Below are positions 23,805 through 33,735 of a stretch of DNA of 64,000 nucleotides, piece after piece. Below the pieces are notes generated by a model that had not been told where the DNA came from, ran no database searches, and was given only the letters and a program-made list of their open reading frames with translations. Within the stretch, counting starts at the first letter, position 1; each line of letters begins with the position of its first letter. The translations under genes were made by a program, and so were the position numbers. Where the stretch lies: positions 7,981,938 to 8,045,937 of the forward strand of contig CM052358.1 of assembly GCA_028551475.1 (NCBI GenBank), written 5' to 3'. This stretch comes from Casuarina equisetifolia. Lineage: Eukaryota; Streptophyta; Magnoliopsida; Fagales; Casuarinaceae.

Positions 23805-24086
23805 CATTTTTTGAAAGTAGGGGAGAAATTTCGCAAAATGCCTTCATTTCTTCTTTTGAAGCTAGTGCATCAATAAAAAGAACATCTGCTCTAACATTAG
23901 TGAAAGCCCTACACCTCCAGAGTGATTCATCTAAAGAAACTGCTTGACGAGAATCTGTTTGTGCTATAAGACAATATCAGAACCACTCTCCCTCCTAGCA
24001 TCAACAGCTGTCTTTATCCATATTGCTACCTCCTTTCTGGACACTACTTTCCTCCCTTGTGTATGACCACAAGCTTTAAGAGATAC
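23805..24086 (-). pseudogene. PEP-mutase-like gene, catalytic-motif exon
   Basis: A minus-strand exon of 282 bases between an acceptor (GCATTGCAAG) and a donor (AAAATG/GTACAT). It encodes ACGHTQGRKVVSRKEVAI, SLDESLWRCRAF and ADVLFIDALASKEEMKAF. Cys-Gly-His is the conserved catalytic loop of the superfamily. One base appears lost around the SDIV segment and one gained in the A-run just before the donor. These cancel in length, but the middle of the exon is out of frame and contains a stop. Confidence 0.82.
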
Positions 24087-24787
24087 CTTGCAATGCAGAT
24101 TTATAAGCATCAATAACTTAAAGGAGTTGAAGAGCAGATTGCACGGTAACTACAGATGCTGTGAGTTAAAACAAAATTCTACATGCAAATCAAGCTGTAA
24201 GTTTATACATAGTGGAGATCAAATAAACTGTTCAAGCTATGGCTCTAAACTTCCAATACCTAACTATAGGGTTGTAAAACGAACCCCGATGAGAACTGTA
24301 AAGTTCTATTTTTGATGCTTGGTGTGGCTGTGAACATTGGAGGTCTGAAAAATACCATCTGATGCTTACTATAATCACTTTTTGTACCTCCTTCTTTTTT
24401 TTCTTTTTTTTTTCTTTTTTTTTTCTTTTTTTTTCTTTTTTAAATCTCGGATCTTTGATCTCTTTTCCACTTTCTTTTGTGTTTTTGGGAGTGGCATCTA
24501 TCACCTTCTACGTTTTACTCCACACATGCACGACAAGATTTATATAAAATATGAAAATAGAGCTTACATGTGATTTCTATGAAATTTTAGTCAAGTTCAT
24601 ATACATAATGAATGCTGCACGAGGCTTTCAGTTTATTTGATTCAGACTTTAGTGCGAGGCTTTCGGTTTGTTTGCACCACCTGCTCTCATCAGTGCGGCG
24701 TAATATCCAATGCATGGGATCATCTGAATCATAGTCAAAAGAGTAATCATATACTGATTAGTAGTAATTTCATCACCACAAAGAACA
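24087..24787. other. Stretch between PEP-mutase-like and PORR fragments
   Basis: Contains a pyrimidine tract of T-runs separated by single C at about 24389-24441, which creates the phenylalanine-rich and lysine-rich ORFs here. No exon of either neighbour was recognised. Confidence 0.45.
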
Positions 24788-25260
24788 TTAGATGGATCTT
24801 GTTCTAGACCAAGGCCAACCACTGTTCTTGTAGAGTCCCTTGCTTTTATCCAACAACCCTCTCCTTAATATTCTTGCAAATCTTTCCTTAACATCTATGA
24901 GGGGGTGTCTATGCAAGTGTTGCTAATGGTTGTATGATTCCCTTAGAACCACTGTTTGAGTCGTTCTTCTTACAGATGTAGAAGATGTCAAGATGATGCT
25001 CAAACACTTTAGTGAACTTTTCGGGTAGGGGCAGGGCCAGTGGCTTACGGAGGTTGCTCACATTCTTATACTCAGTTGTCTTGTGGATAGTTAGGTGAAA
25101 AAGCTCGTGAAAGAGACCAACAACACTCTTCTCAAGTCTGTGTGAGAGTCCAAATGGGGGCAGTCTCTCAGCCACTCCATGCATTTTTTTTTTTTTTAGC
25201 CTAAACCCTCTCGTAAATCTAATCGGAAAGGCTAAGCAATTATTCTTCACGACTTCTTCA
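24788..25260 (-). pseudogene. PORR-domain organelle RNA-binding protein, C-terminal fragment
   Basis: Minus-strand blocks match the plant organelle RNA recognition (PORR) domain of the WHAT'S THIS FACTOR family, proteins that bind and help splice group II introns in plastids and mitochondria. In order: CLAFPIRFTRGFRLKKKK, VVGLFHELFHLTIHKTTEY, LRKPLALPLPEKFTKVFEH, LDIFYICKK, TVVLRESYN and HPLIDVKERFARILRRGLL, then LLDKSKGLYKN and a stop at 24788-24790. There is a frameshift just after FYICKK and an in-frame stop after ESYNH. About two thirds of a normal PORR domain is missing at the N-terminus, and no target peptide is present. The genes of this family often have few introns, so this may be a truncated retrocopy. 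Confidence 0.75.
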
Positions 25261-25966
25261 CTATGTTGTAAAGTAGCTGATCTAGGTTGAGCTTACTTAA
25301 GAACTGAATTGCACATCAAACCACGACTTGCAACCTAGTGTTGGTTGGCAAACATGAGATCTACTAAGGGATTTAGACACAAACGTCTTCGGCGGTTGAT
25401 TGTGGACAAAGAAAGCACACATGGAGGATATAGAAGTCAGATGAGAACCCATATCGAGTTTTCTCGAAGTCTTCAAAATAGTCTTTCTTGCAGCACTATG
25501 ACGGGTTACAAAAGTGATTTGCTTGACAAAATTGGGTTGATTAACATTTATATGGTTTAATCCTCCAATAGCCAGGCCAGGGCTCTATCTGTATAGGCTT
25601 GTTAGGATGGTAAACTTATAAGCTGATACCAGATTGATTTTACTTCACAATAGTTGATCTAGTGTCATTATAATGGTCCTGGCATTCTGTTTTTCTCTGT
25701 AATTTCTTGTCTAGGACAATTCCAATTGGTTGTAATATAGTTCATATGATTTGCCAGAAGTGTTGATTGGAATGGAGATCCCAATGTTATGAGAACAAAA
25801 GGAAAGTTGGTGAATATACATTTTTGGTGACGACAGCCCTTTTGAAGATGATTATTTTGACGTCAGTGTTCACTTATTCTTGGTTTCTGTATTAAGTTTG
25901 ATAAAATACTTTGTCCTTTTGGCTCTATGGAGTTACTTCATTGTCTTCCACCTTTTGTTTAAGTAG
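25261..25966. other. Stretch without a recognisable gene
   Basis: A 71-codon plus-strand ORF (25345-25560) has no recognisable domain. This could be the 5' region or an intron of the plus-strand gene that begins at or before 25967. Confidence 0.3.
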
Positions 25967-26064
25967 GTTGCGGATTCTGAAGTGCATGATATTTCAGTGG
26001 ACTGGGAATGCCAGATACTTCTTTCTGGGTTTGCCCTACATACTTTGCTAAATGCTTGGCGAAG
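25967..26064 (+). pseudogene. Unidentified gene, exon a
   Basis: An acceptor (TTTAAGTAG) and a donor (GCGAAG/GTAACC) enclose 98 bases that are open in one frame and encode VADSEVHDISVDWECQ then ILLSGFALHTLLNAW. Its end phase does not join directly with exon b, so a small exon between them may be missing or lost. Confidence 0.55.
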
Positions 26065-27438
26065 GTAACCACTGCTTGGGTTCATGACTAATATGTCAAG
26101 CATTATTTCTATGTTTGCCTACAGTTGAGTTAGTATATGTTTCTCATAAATATATTCTAGTAATGGTAAGACTAAATCTCCTGTACGGTGCCCCCTCCCC
26201 TGACAAAAAATAAAAATAAAAAAAGGAGAAAGAGAAGAAGAAAAAGAAAAGTAATGCTTAGAATCAATAGGGAGCAGTCACATCCATTGGCATAACTCTT
26301 TTTGTTTAGGCTTCTCATTTACTAAATAAGTAGTTCTTAATTAAAAAAGCCAAGGAAAAAAAAAGTTTAAAAGTTTAAATATGAGATATGATTTAATTAT
26401 GCTACCAAGTAGTGACATAAATAGACAATGATGTTCTGAAGGAAGAAACAGAATTGATAGTGAGATCTCACGGGATTTTCTCATAGCAGTCTGTATCATG
26501 ATGTGGTTAAATGATTTTTATTTGAATATCTGGTAATAATAGGCGTAAAAATAGTTTTCCTTTCATCCATATGTTTTTTGGACCTGTGTATGCTAATGAA
26601 AAGAAAAATGGTGAGGACGTGATTGGAAATTAACTTATTCATGTCTTATAAGCAACAGAAGTTGGAGCTAATACAGTTTGCAAGTCTTCCATTAGGGCAA
26701 TAGCTTTTCTGAAATAACTTGGCAGATGAGAAACATTATCCATCACTTATTGTGGAAATTGGGGTTGCACAAAGTACTTTAACCTTTTTATTTACTTTTA
26801 TTTCATTCAATTGAAGGGCATGATATTTAGCCTTTATTCAGATCTTGTCCTAGGGCATGAGAATTGATTTTGTAAATTAAAGGCCTAAGTCCATGTGAAT
26901 CAAAATGGGTTGATTTCATTCCACATGTAACTCATCCCATTCTTTTTGTGCCGCATAATGTACCTAAATTGGCTAAATTTCAACTGTTATTAAATCACTT
27001 CCTTGTGTGTGTGCAAATAAGGTGGAATGATCTAGTCGATAGTATTTAGATGCCCATTCAGGTTTTGGCCACTAAGTACATACATAAGTTAGCAAAGTCA
27101 TGTTCAAAAAATCGTCTGAGCTTTATATCATTAATGATGCTTAATGTTTCTCAAAGTTACGTTTACAGTATCATCCCCTTTGATTTGGCAACTCTTACAA
27201 GTATGTTATTGATCTTCTTTTGGTAGATGTTTTGCATAAGTTCAAAGATATAAGGTTCATGCGTCATATCTACGGATGTAACTAGTTTTGCAATATGGGG
27301 TCCTTATACTTCACATTTATCCATTCCAATAAGATATTCATGAAATATTAAGTGAACTAAATCTTTTCCCCCTCTTTTCTTTTCTTTTCTTTTTTCTTCC
27401 TTCCTATGATGATTTATTGTGTATACGCTTTTTTGTAG

Positions 27439-27590
27439 GCAGCTAATGTGGAATACAGTAAAATTATAGATTATCTGTCAAATGGTGTTTCTATTGTGGG
27501 CTGCCTGAGACCTACTTTTGCTAATGAAGAATCATATATAAAAATGTTGTTTCATCATGTAGATAGTGATGGAGATGACTCATATTGAAA
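27439..27590 (+). pseudogene. Unidentified gene, exon b
   Basis: After the acceptor TTTTTTGTAG it encodes ANVEYSKIIDYLSNGVSIVG, then CLRPTFANEESYIKMLFHH and an acidic end, closing with TGA at 27586-27588. No donor precedes the stop, so the stop is probably a change in a longer exon. Confidence 0.55.
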
Positions 27591-27623
27591 AGGAATCTTG
27601 TGTTTCTTCCTTTCTGCCAATAG

Positions 27624-27762
27624 GTCAGAGTTACAATGGAGAATGGTAGGATATAGGAGATTACACAAGATGCTGGATGTTTAACTTGTTAAACAAAAAT
27701 GGACGTACTACCTAGATCTTACAACTATCAAGTTACTGAAACTGATGGAAACATTACATCTG
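27624..27762 (+). pseudogene. Unidentified gene, exon c
   Basis: Between CTGCCAATAG and the donor TCTG/GTAAAT. One frame reads VRVTMENGRI, stop, EITQDAGCLTC, stop, TKMDVLPRSYNYQVTETDG. Two in-frame stops in an otherwise protein-like frame. Confidence 0.45.
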
Positions 27763-28878
27763 GTAAATCCTTAAGGTGGATGAGCATTAAGATTTGGTGT
27801 CCTAAATGTTAAGCCACACCATAGTTTCTTATTTCTTTACTAATTCAAAATCTTTAAGCGTATGTGCATCATTTAAATGGGAATGATTGTTCGGGCAGAT
27901 CCTAGAAAGGTAAGCCTCAAAATGTGTTAAATACAAATCTCAAACTAAACCTCTTTCTTGGTTTTTATCAGAATCAACCTTGACTTGCTTTGTAGTATTT
28001 GTTTAGCCACACATTCATGTGCATATGTTCTCCAATATAGACTCACGGTTATTTCTTTAATCCCTTGGATATGGTTATTATGAAGTTACTATTTGTTGTC
28101 TTTCCCGGTTGACTTTGAAGTGTTTTACTTTTACTTCTTTTTTTTGTTCATTGTCTTTGGACTTTCAACATTTTCTTTTTTGAATTTTTTTTTCAAAACC
28201 AATGTACTGTGGTTTTTCCTATTTAAGCAATATTTCATTATTCTTTAAGGAAAGAGGCACAATAGAAAAATTGAATACCTGCACTTCCCCACCAGTAACC
28301 TTTAGTAATTATTTTGAAAGCATTGTTTTAGCTATATGGGGGTTGACCAGCTTAGGTTGCTTGTGCCATCTAATTATTGACATTTTGAATGGGATATGCA
28401 ACTTCCAGGCTCATTTCTTGTTAAAAGTCTCTTTTTGTTTTATAAAGTGATTTTGGAGAGAAACTTCAACTAAAATTGAGGATTTAGGTACATGGTGTGA
28501 CTTGCTACCATGCAATTGAGTCTCCCAATTGTATATCATTAGGGTAACATGCGCTTCAAAAAAGAGAAAAACACGATAGTTACTTCACTATAGTTTGAAT
28601 ACACCAAAAGCAGGAACCAAAACTAGATTCAATCAGACCTCAGACTGGTGAAGTGTGAGATTTTTCAGTACATGTTTGGAATTTGAATCCAATATCCTTT
28701 ACATGTCATTAAGTCTACTAGTTAAAATTGACAGTTAATGTTATGTTGATTAAGAGAATAGAGCTATTCTACGTTGGTTTGAGTAAGAATGGCTAAAAAA
28801 ATAAAATGTAACTAAAAAAGGGCATTCATTATACCTTTTTTAAATAAATCTATTCTTTTCCCCTTTAAATATATGTAG

Positions 28879-29026
28879 TCTGAAATTGGCTTGCAAGACT
28901 TTCAAGATGTTGAGCTTGATGTTCTTATGCATTCTAGCTCGGCAATAGTTGAGCGGTTTGGTGAGAAGGATATAAGTTGCAATGCTACCCTCAAGGCTCT
29001 ACCAAAAAAAAGGTCTTGATTTTGAG
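28879..29026 (+). pseudogene. Unidentified gene, exon d
   Basis: Between the acceptor ATATATGTAG and the donor TTTGAG/GTAATC. Encodes SEIGLQDFQDVELDVLMHSS then SAIVERFGEKDISCNATLKA. The run of eight A at 29003-29010 has one base too many to keep the frame to the donor. Confidence 0.6.
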
Positions 29027-29175
29027 GTAATCAAAGGATTCACTACTCTATATCTTCATGATATTATATTCTTAGTTTCTGCTTTCAACCTATTAGTCAT
29101 GAAGTCCTATGTGGCTAGTTTATTTGGTCTATGGCAACCTTTTCCTATTAATAGTTAGTCATTGACACTTTTCTA

Positions 29176-29552
29176 GACCATAATTGACAATGGTTTGGAC
29201 AACTACATAACAACTAATAGTTTATCTAAAAATGTGCAAAACCAGTCTTTTTCTTTTTAGGAAAAAAAAAAGAAAAAGAAAAGCTTACTAAATAGGCAAG
29301 TCTTGTCACTATTCTGGCATTGATTATCGGTCTTGTTTTTATGACTTTTTAGAGGGTAGAACTTGTATTTTCGTACCATTATTGACAATGATTTGGACAA
29401 CTATAGAACAATTTATAGTTGATCTAAAAATGTGCAAACCCAATCTTTTTCTTTCTTATTAGAGAAGCATCTCATCAAGTCATTAGTTGTGGCATTGATT
29501 GTTGGTCTTGAGTTTATGGTTTTTCAAAATGGTAGAACTTGTATATGGTGCC
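29176..29552 (+). repeat. Tandem duplication of about 190 bases inside an intron
   Basis: 29176-29372 and 29375-29552 align along their length: both start ATTGACAATG.TTTGGACAACTA, both hold ATGTGCAAA.CC and CTTTTTCTTT, and both end with GGTAGAACTTGTAT. The second copy lacks a piece around the A-run of the first. Confidence 0.75.
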
Positions 29553-30937
29553 TTGGTACTCTCTCTCAATATCTGTATCCTTAAGTTCAAACTTAGAGTT
29601 CTTTTCTACATGTTGAAGATAAAAACTCTTAAATATCCAACCCACCTGCTCAATTGAACCTGATACATTAATCGCTCTAGGTTGGAAACCACCTTTGCTC
29701 TTGAAAATTGGATATCCTCAAACTTGCTCAAGTTGTGGGAGTCAAGTAACCCTTTAAGATAACATGTTTCTGAATTCCCTTGAAATTCATGCATAATGTA
29801 TGACATTTTATGAACTTTCCACAACACACATAGGAAGGAAAAATACTAATAAAAGCTTCATAGAGGCAAAGAAATGTGATGTGGGGGCATTTTTAAGAGT
29901 TGGTTGGTGGTAGGGAAAGGGGGAATGAAGATGAGATTATTGAATCTGCAGGAAAGTAAAATTCTTTTGGGGCTTGATCAAATGGAATTTATGTGCTAGT
30001 GGTAAGACAATACTCAATCCACATGCCAGGAATTTGGGAAACTGCAGGTACAAAAACTATGGTTTTGGTGTATAGGGCATACCTTTAAACATTGAAAACT
30101 TTAGAAAATCTATTTACGTATACTTCATGGGCTTAGAATTTGCGAAAAATGTTGATTAAGAGCTCTAGAAACAAAGAACAAAGACTGCACAAATTTTGGA
30201 TAGCAGTAAAATTGGATGTCTTAGGGTCTGTTTCTCTGGTTGATCAGTGGCCAAAAGCTAGGGACCATATGTAGAATTTAGAGTATGTTTCCTTGGTGGA
30301 CAGTAGCAATGGAATACATGTTGGGTTTATGGTTCTGATGGGATCAAGGAATCAATTTTGAGTTGGAGATATAAAAGAGGAAAGAAGTTGAGAGATTGTA
30401 TGTGCTCGCAGGTTGCGAACAACGATTGTGATCAGCGTGATGACGAGCACCTGGAAAACAAAGACAATAAGAAGTGTTCCAGAGCCTTCCAAGCCCTCAA
30501 TTTTTTTTATTTATTCTGTGCTGTTTCAAATTATCATTATTCCAGAACTCATTTTATAAAAGATAGTGAATGTATAGACTTTAGTATTTACTTTTCCTAG
30601 GAGGGCTAGAACTTCGACCGGTGAGCAAACTTTTGAGTGGACTAAATTAAAGTTTAGAAAGTAACTTTGATAAGACTATCCTCTTGCAAACAAAAACCCA
30701 AAGCCCACGAGTATGCCACGGAACTAGCTGTTGGACTAACAAGGCTCCTTGTTTGCTATTTTAGTTCTACATATGCCACCTACATGGTGTTATGTATGAT
30801 AGTTGACATAGTAAATTTACACACATATAGGCAGCCATGCCTTCCCTAGGGAGAATTTCCTGCAATGCATTGTTGAATAGGATGACTATACAGGTTGAAT
30901 ACAATTATTATGATAAAATGCCTTGATATAGCAATAT

Positions 30938-30960
30938 CTTTCTTCTTCTTCTTCTTCTTT
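30938..30960 (+). repeat. (TTC)n microsatellite
   Basis: Seven TTC units followed by a T-run within the last intron of the unidentified gene. Confidence 0.85.
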
Positions 30961-31726
30961 TTTTCCTAAATTAGGTAAAGGAGGGAGGAGTAGAGAGAAG
31001 AAAAAAGGTTTTGTGTTTTGTGGGGGGAGGGGGGTTTGTGTTTGTGTATCTCGAATTCCAGTCCTTTGAGTTGTGCCCCTAATAACTCCTCTAAACCACC
31101 AGGTATCATGAATCATGGGCAAAATCATTGGCACACCATACATGAGTTAAATTTGTAGTTTGAATAGCATGCTCATGTGCTTGTATTTATAATTGTAAAC
31201 ACTACATACTTCACCAGAATTCACTCTTTATCACTTATTTGATGTTGTTGTACTCCTTGGTGTTTCTGCTTGTTTAGAGAGCTCATTTTATTGGGAATGG
31301 ATGTTAGAGTTTCTCTAGAGCTGAACTACAAACACATTGTTTTCCTTTCAAAGTTCGGGTAAGATATTTATGCTGCATCTTGGGAATGCACTTTGTTTCC
31401 TTTCAAAGTTTTTTATTTTTATTTTTTATTATTATATAAAATAGAGGGGGTTGTGTATTGAACCTTGAGACCTCTTTGAAGTATAGCAACTTTGTATAAT
31501 TTCTTAGTTCTATCTAAAATGTTTACTAGTTTATCCCTTTCCCTATATGGTATATTTGATTTCTTTTTTTACCACCAAAATTATTAAATTTGATTGAGAG
31601 CTCATTTAATGACACTACCTACCCCGAGAATATGTGGAGTCTGACTAATTTAAAATATGAATGATATCCAGATTTGGGCACATGCACACTTTATTGACAA
31701 TTTTGGTGTTCATGTTGTATTTGCAG

Positions 31727-31840
31727 GCAACATCCGAAGTTACAGCTGAAAAGCAGATTCAGCAGCTCTTGTTCCCACGGTCTCGCCGCAAAAAATTAAG
31801 AACTCGCGGTATTCGACATCAGGATGTGGAATCATTTTAA
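31727..31840 (+). pseudogene. Unidentified gene, last exon
   Basis: The acceptor TTGTATTTGCAG leads into 37 codons and a stop, undamaged: ATSEVTAEKQIQQLLFPRS, then a basic stretch RRKKLRTRG and DVESF at the C-terminus. It joins in phase with the repaired end of the preceding segment's reading. Confidence 0.6.
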
Positions 31841-32589
31841 CTCTTTGCTTGTGCTACCACGAGGAGCAATTTCAAGATAATTTCAGGCTCAACTTATTGA
31901 GAAAGGGCATCTTTCTCTCTCCCTCTCTCCTTATGCTGGTTGCTTGTGCTTGAAGACTTCATAACTTCCTTTTTCTTTCCCCACCACACTACCGCCCTCT
32001 CGCCGCCGCCAACCCAAAAGCGAAATATTCCTTCCATGGGTGCAAAGAATCACTGCACTAGATTTTGATTTTATTAGCAATTCCGGTATAAGCTGAAAGC
32101 TGATGGCACAGTTTCAATCAAATTCCAGGCTCAGCTAATTTAGAAGTGGCCTCTCGCTCTCCGTCTACGGGCTGCCTGGGCCCTGGAGACATGTTTAAGT
32201 TCCTTCTATTTCTTCCTTGTTCGAATGCCATTGTATGTTAATTCCCGATGTACAGTAGAATGGTTAAGTCCAAACCCCACGAGAGAAATATAAGGAGAAA
32301 ATCCTTCCATCGGTTCAGCAAGTTCTTGTAGAATTTGGATTGTAATAATATTTTTTGCAGTACCAGTATAATTTGAAAGCAGAAGGCACTGTCAATGAAA
32401 TTGAAGGGCTGGTTGAATTTAGCAATCTCTCCTCTATATCAGAAAACGAAAGTTTGTGTTGATCATTTATTGCCTATGTTCTTAGATTTTTTATGAAAAT
32501 TAAATGCTTATTTAATCCTTACATGATCAAATAACAGCGAAGATGTCCTAAAATGTAATCTCGGCAACGATGCGAGGAAGGCAAAGTAT
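31841..32589 (+). repeat. 3' flank of the unidentified gene with an imperfect tandem repeat
   Basis: About 32015-32215 and 32290-32440 are related: both carry TCCTTCCAT.GG, TAGA.TTTGGAT-like, CC.GTATAA..TGAAAGC, GGCAC.GT and TAATTTAG/TTGAATTTAG blocks in order, about 275 bases apart. A weaker third copy may start near 31858. This probably represents the 3' untranslated region and its duplication. Confidence 0.5.
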
Positions 32590-33735
32590 TCAAAACTCAC
32601 TTGTGCTGAGCTAAAGCCTAACCTAGTACGACTAGGTTCGAATTCCTAGCATAACTAGGTTATAATTATTTTAAATTCAAATCTATTTTAGTCTTTCCCT
32701 ATCATGATAATTTGAGAATCCAAAACATATTCGTATTAGGTTAAGTATTAGACTATTTAATCAATTGTCAGAGGATAAGAGGACATTATGTTTCCTTAAG
32801 AGATTAAAACCTAAGCTATAACATTTATTAACGAGAAAACTTTAGGTTTCAATCTTGTGAATTTTGTGTGTGACTTTCCTATTGTAAAGAATTATTATAT
32901 AGAGTTAACTCTTAATTAAGTTATCTTTTGCTATTTAGTATTCATTTTGTTATTAAGAGCACATCCATAATTTCTTGAGTGTAATACCTCTTTATCAAAT
33001 AAGGCCTATAAATTGGACTTCTTTCCATCAAAGTTGACTAGTAAGTAGTTTTTGCCTTTTAATCTTCTTTCTTTTCCTTCCTCGCATTGTACTTTTATGT
33101 TAATTCTTTGACATAAACCATGTGCACTATACTACTTGTAGTCAACAATTCTAGTAGAGGTTTTACAATTTGGGATATGCACTTTAGATGACTCTTTTTT
33201 ATTTTTTTTCCTATCATGTTTTACATGAATTTTAATTCATACTTTGAAGGGCATATGTTTTCTTTGTAATTTCTTTATTATGTCTTTTTCATTTTCTTTG
33301 TAATTTATTTATTATGTCTTTTTCGTTTTCTTTTTTAATAAATGTCAAATGAAATTGCTTTACAATTATATTTGTGTCTCTTTTTCACTTTTCTATTGTA
33401 AAAAATTCTTATGTGGAGTTAACTCTTAATTAAGTTATTTTTTGCCACTCAATATTCACTTTGTTATTGGGAGCACATCCATAATTTGTTGGGTGTGATA
33501 CAGTATTATCATATGAGGCCTACAAACGAGACTTCTTCCATTCAAAGTTGATTGGTAAGTGATTTTGCCCTTAAATCTTCTTCCTTTTCCTTCATTGCAT
33601 TGTACTTTTATTTTACTATCTTTTATGAAAACCATGTTCAGTGTACTTTTTATAGTCAACAATTTTAGTCGGAGGTTTTACAATTTGAAACCCGCACTTT
33701 AGAAGATTCTTTTTTTTTTCTTATCATGTTTTATG
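32590..33735 (+). repeat. Family A repeat, copy 2 (leader only, internally duplicated)
   Basis: Aligns with 11610-12330 of copy 1: the same GGTTCGAATTCCTA block, ATTAAAACCTAAGCTATAAC block, TTTAGGTTTCAATCTTGTGA block and donor-like AAAGTTGAC.AG.AAGTAG. From about 33385 the leader, donor and intron start are repeated a second time. No quinone reductase exon and no DUF295 coding part are present. Confidence 0.7.

Larger units (their letters stand above)
18661..24086 (-). pseudogene. PEP-mutase/isocitrate-lyase superfamily gene, three internal exons
   Basis: Three minus-strand exons with good splice sites encode consecutive parts of the plant protein annotated as carboxyvinyl-carboxyphosphonate phosphorylmutase or 2,3-dimethylmalate lyase-like, an alpha/beta-barrel enzyme of the PEP-mutase/isocitrate-lyase superfamily that handles C-C or C-P bonds of small acids. 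Exon order is 24086-23805, 21254-21132, then about 18813-18661. They include the active-site ACGH motif and the domain's C-terminal part. Introns are about 2.5 and 2.3 kb. The N-terminal exons (substrate-binding and metal-binding part) were not found up to 32 kb, nor a terminal exon below 18660. The first exon has two indels. I judge it a gene fragment, not a working gene. Confidence 0.8.
25967..31840 (+). pseudogene. Unidentified multi-exon host gene, 3' half, decayed
   Basis: At least five plus-strand segments look like exons by composition and splice sites: 25967-26064, 27439 to about 27590, 27624-27762, 28879-29026 and 31727-31840. The peptide pieces are DWECQILLSGFALHTLLNAW; IIDYLSNGVSIVGCLRPTF; VRVTMENGRI with YQVTETDGNITS; FQDVELDVLMHSSSAIVERF; and finally LLFPRSRRKKLRTRGIRHQD with a stop at 31838-31840. 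I do not recognise the protein. The second segment ends in a TGA where the reading would continue, the third has two in-frame stops, and the fourth carries an extra A in an A-run. First exons were not found. The final basic segment could be a nuclear targeting tail, which is a guess. Confidence 0.55.

Noticed and set aside
24362-24573. Phenylalanine-rich ORFs on the plus strand as membrane proteins
   Set aside because: They are translations of a T-run tract with regularly spaced C.
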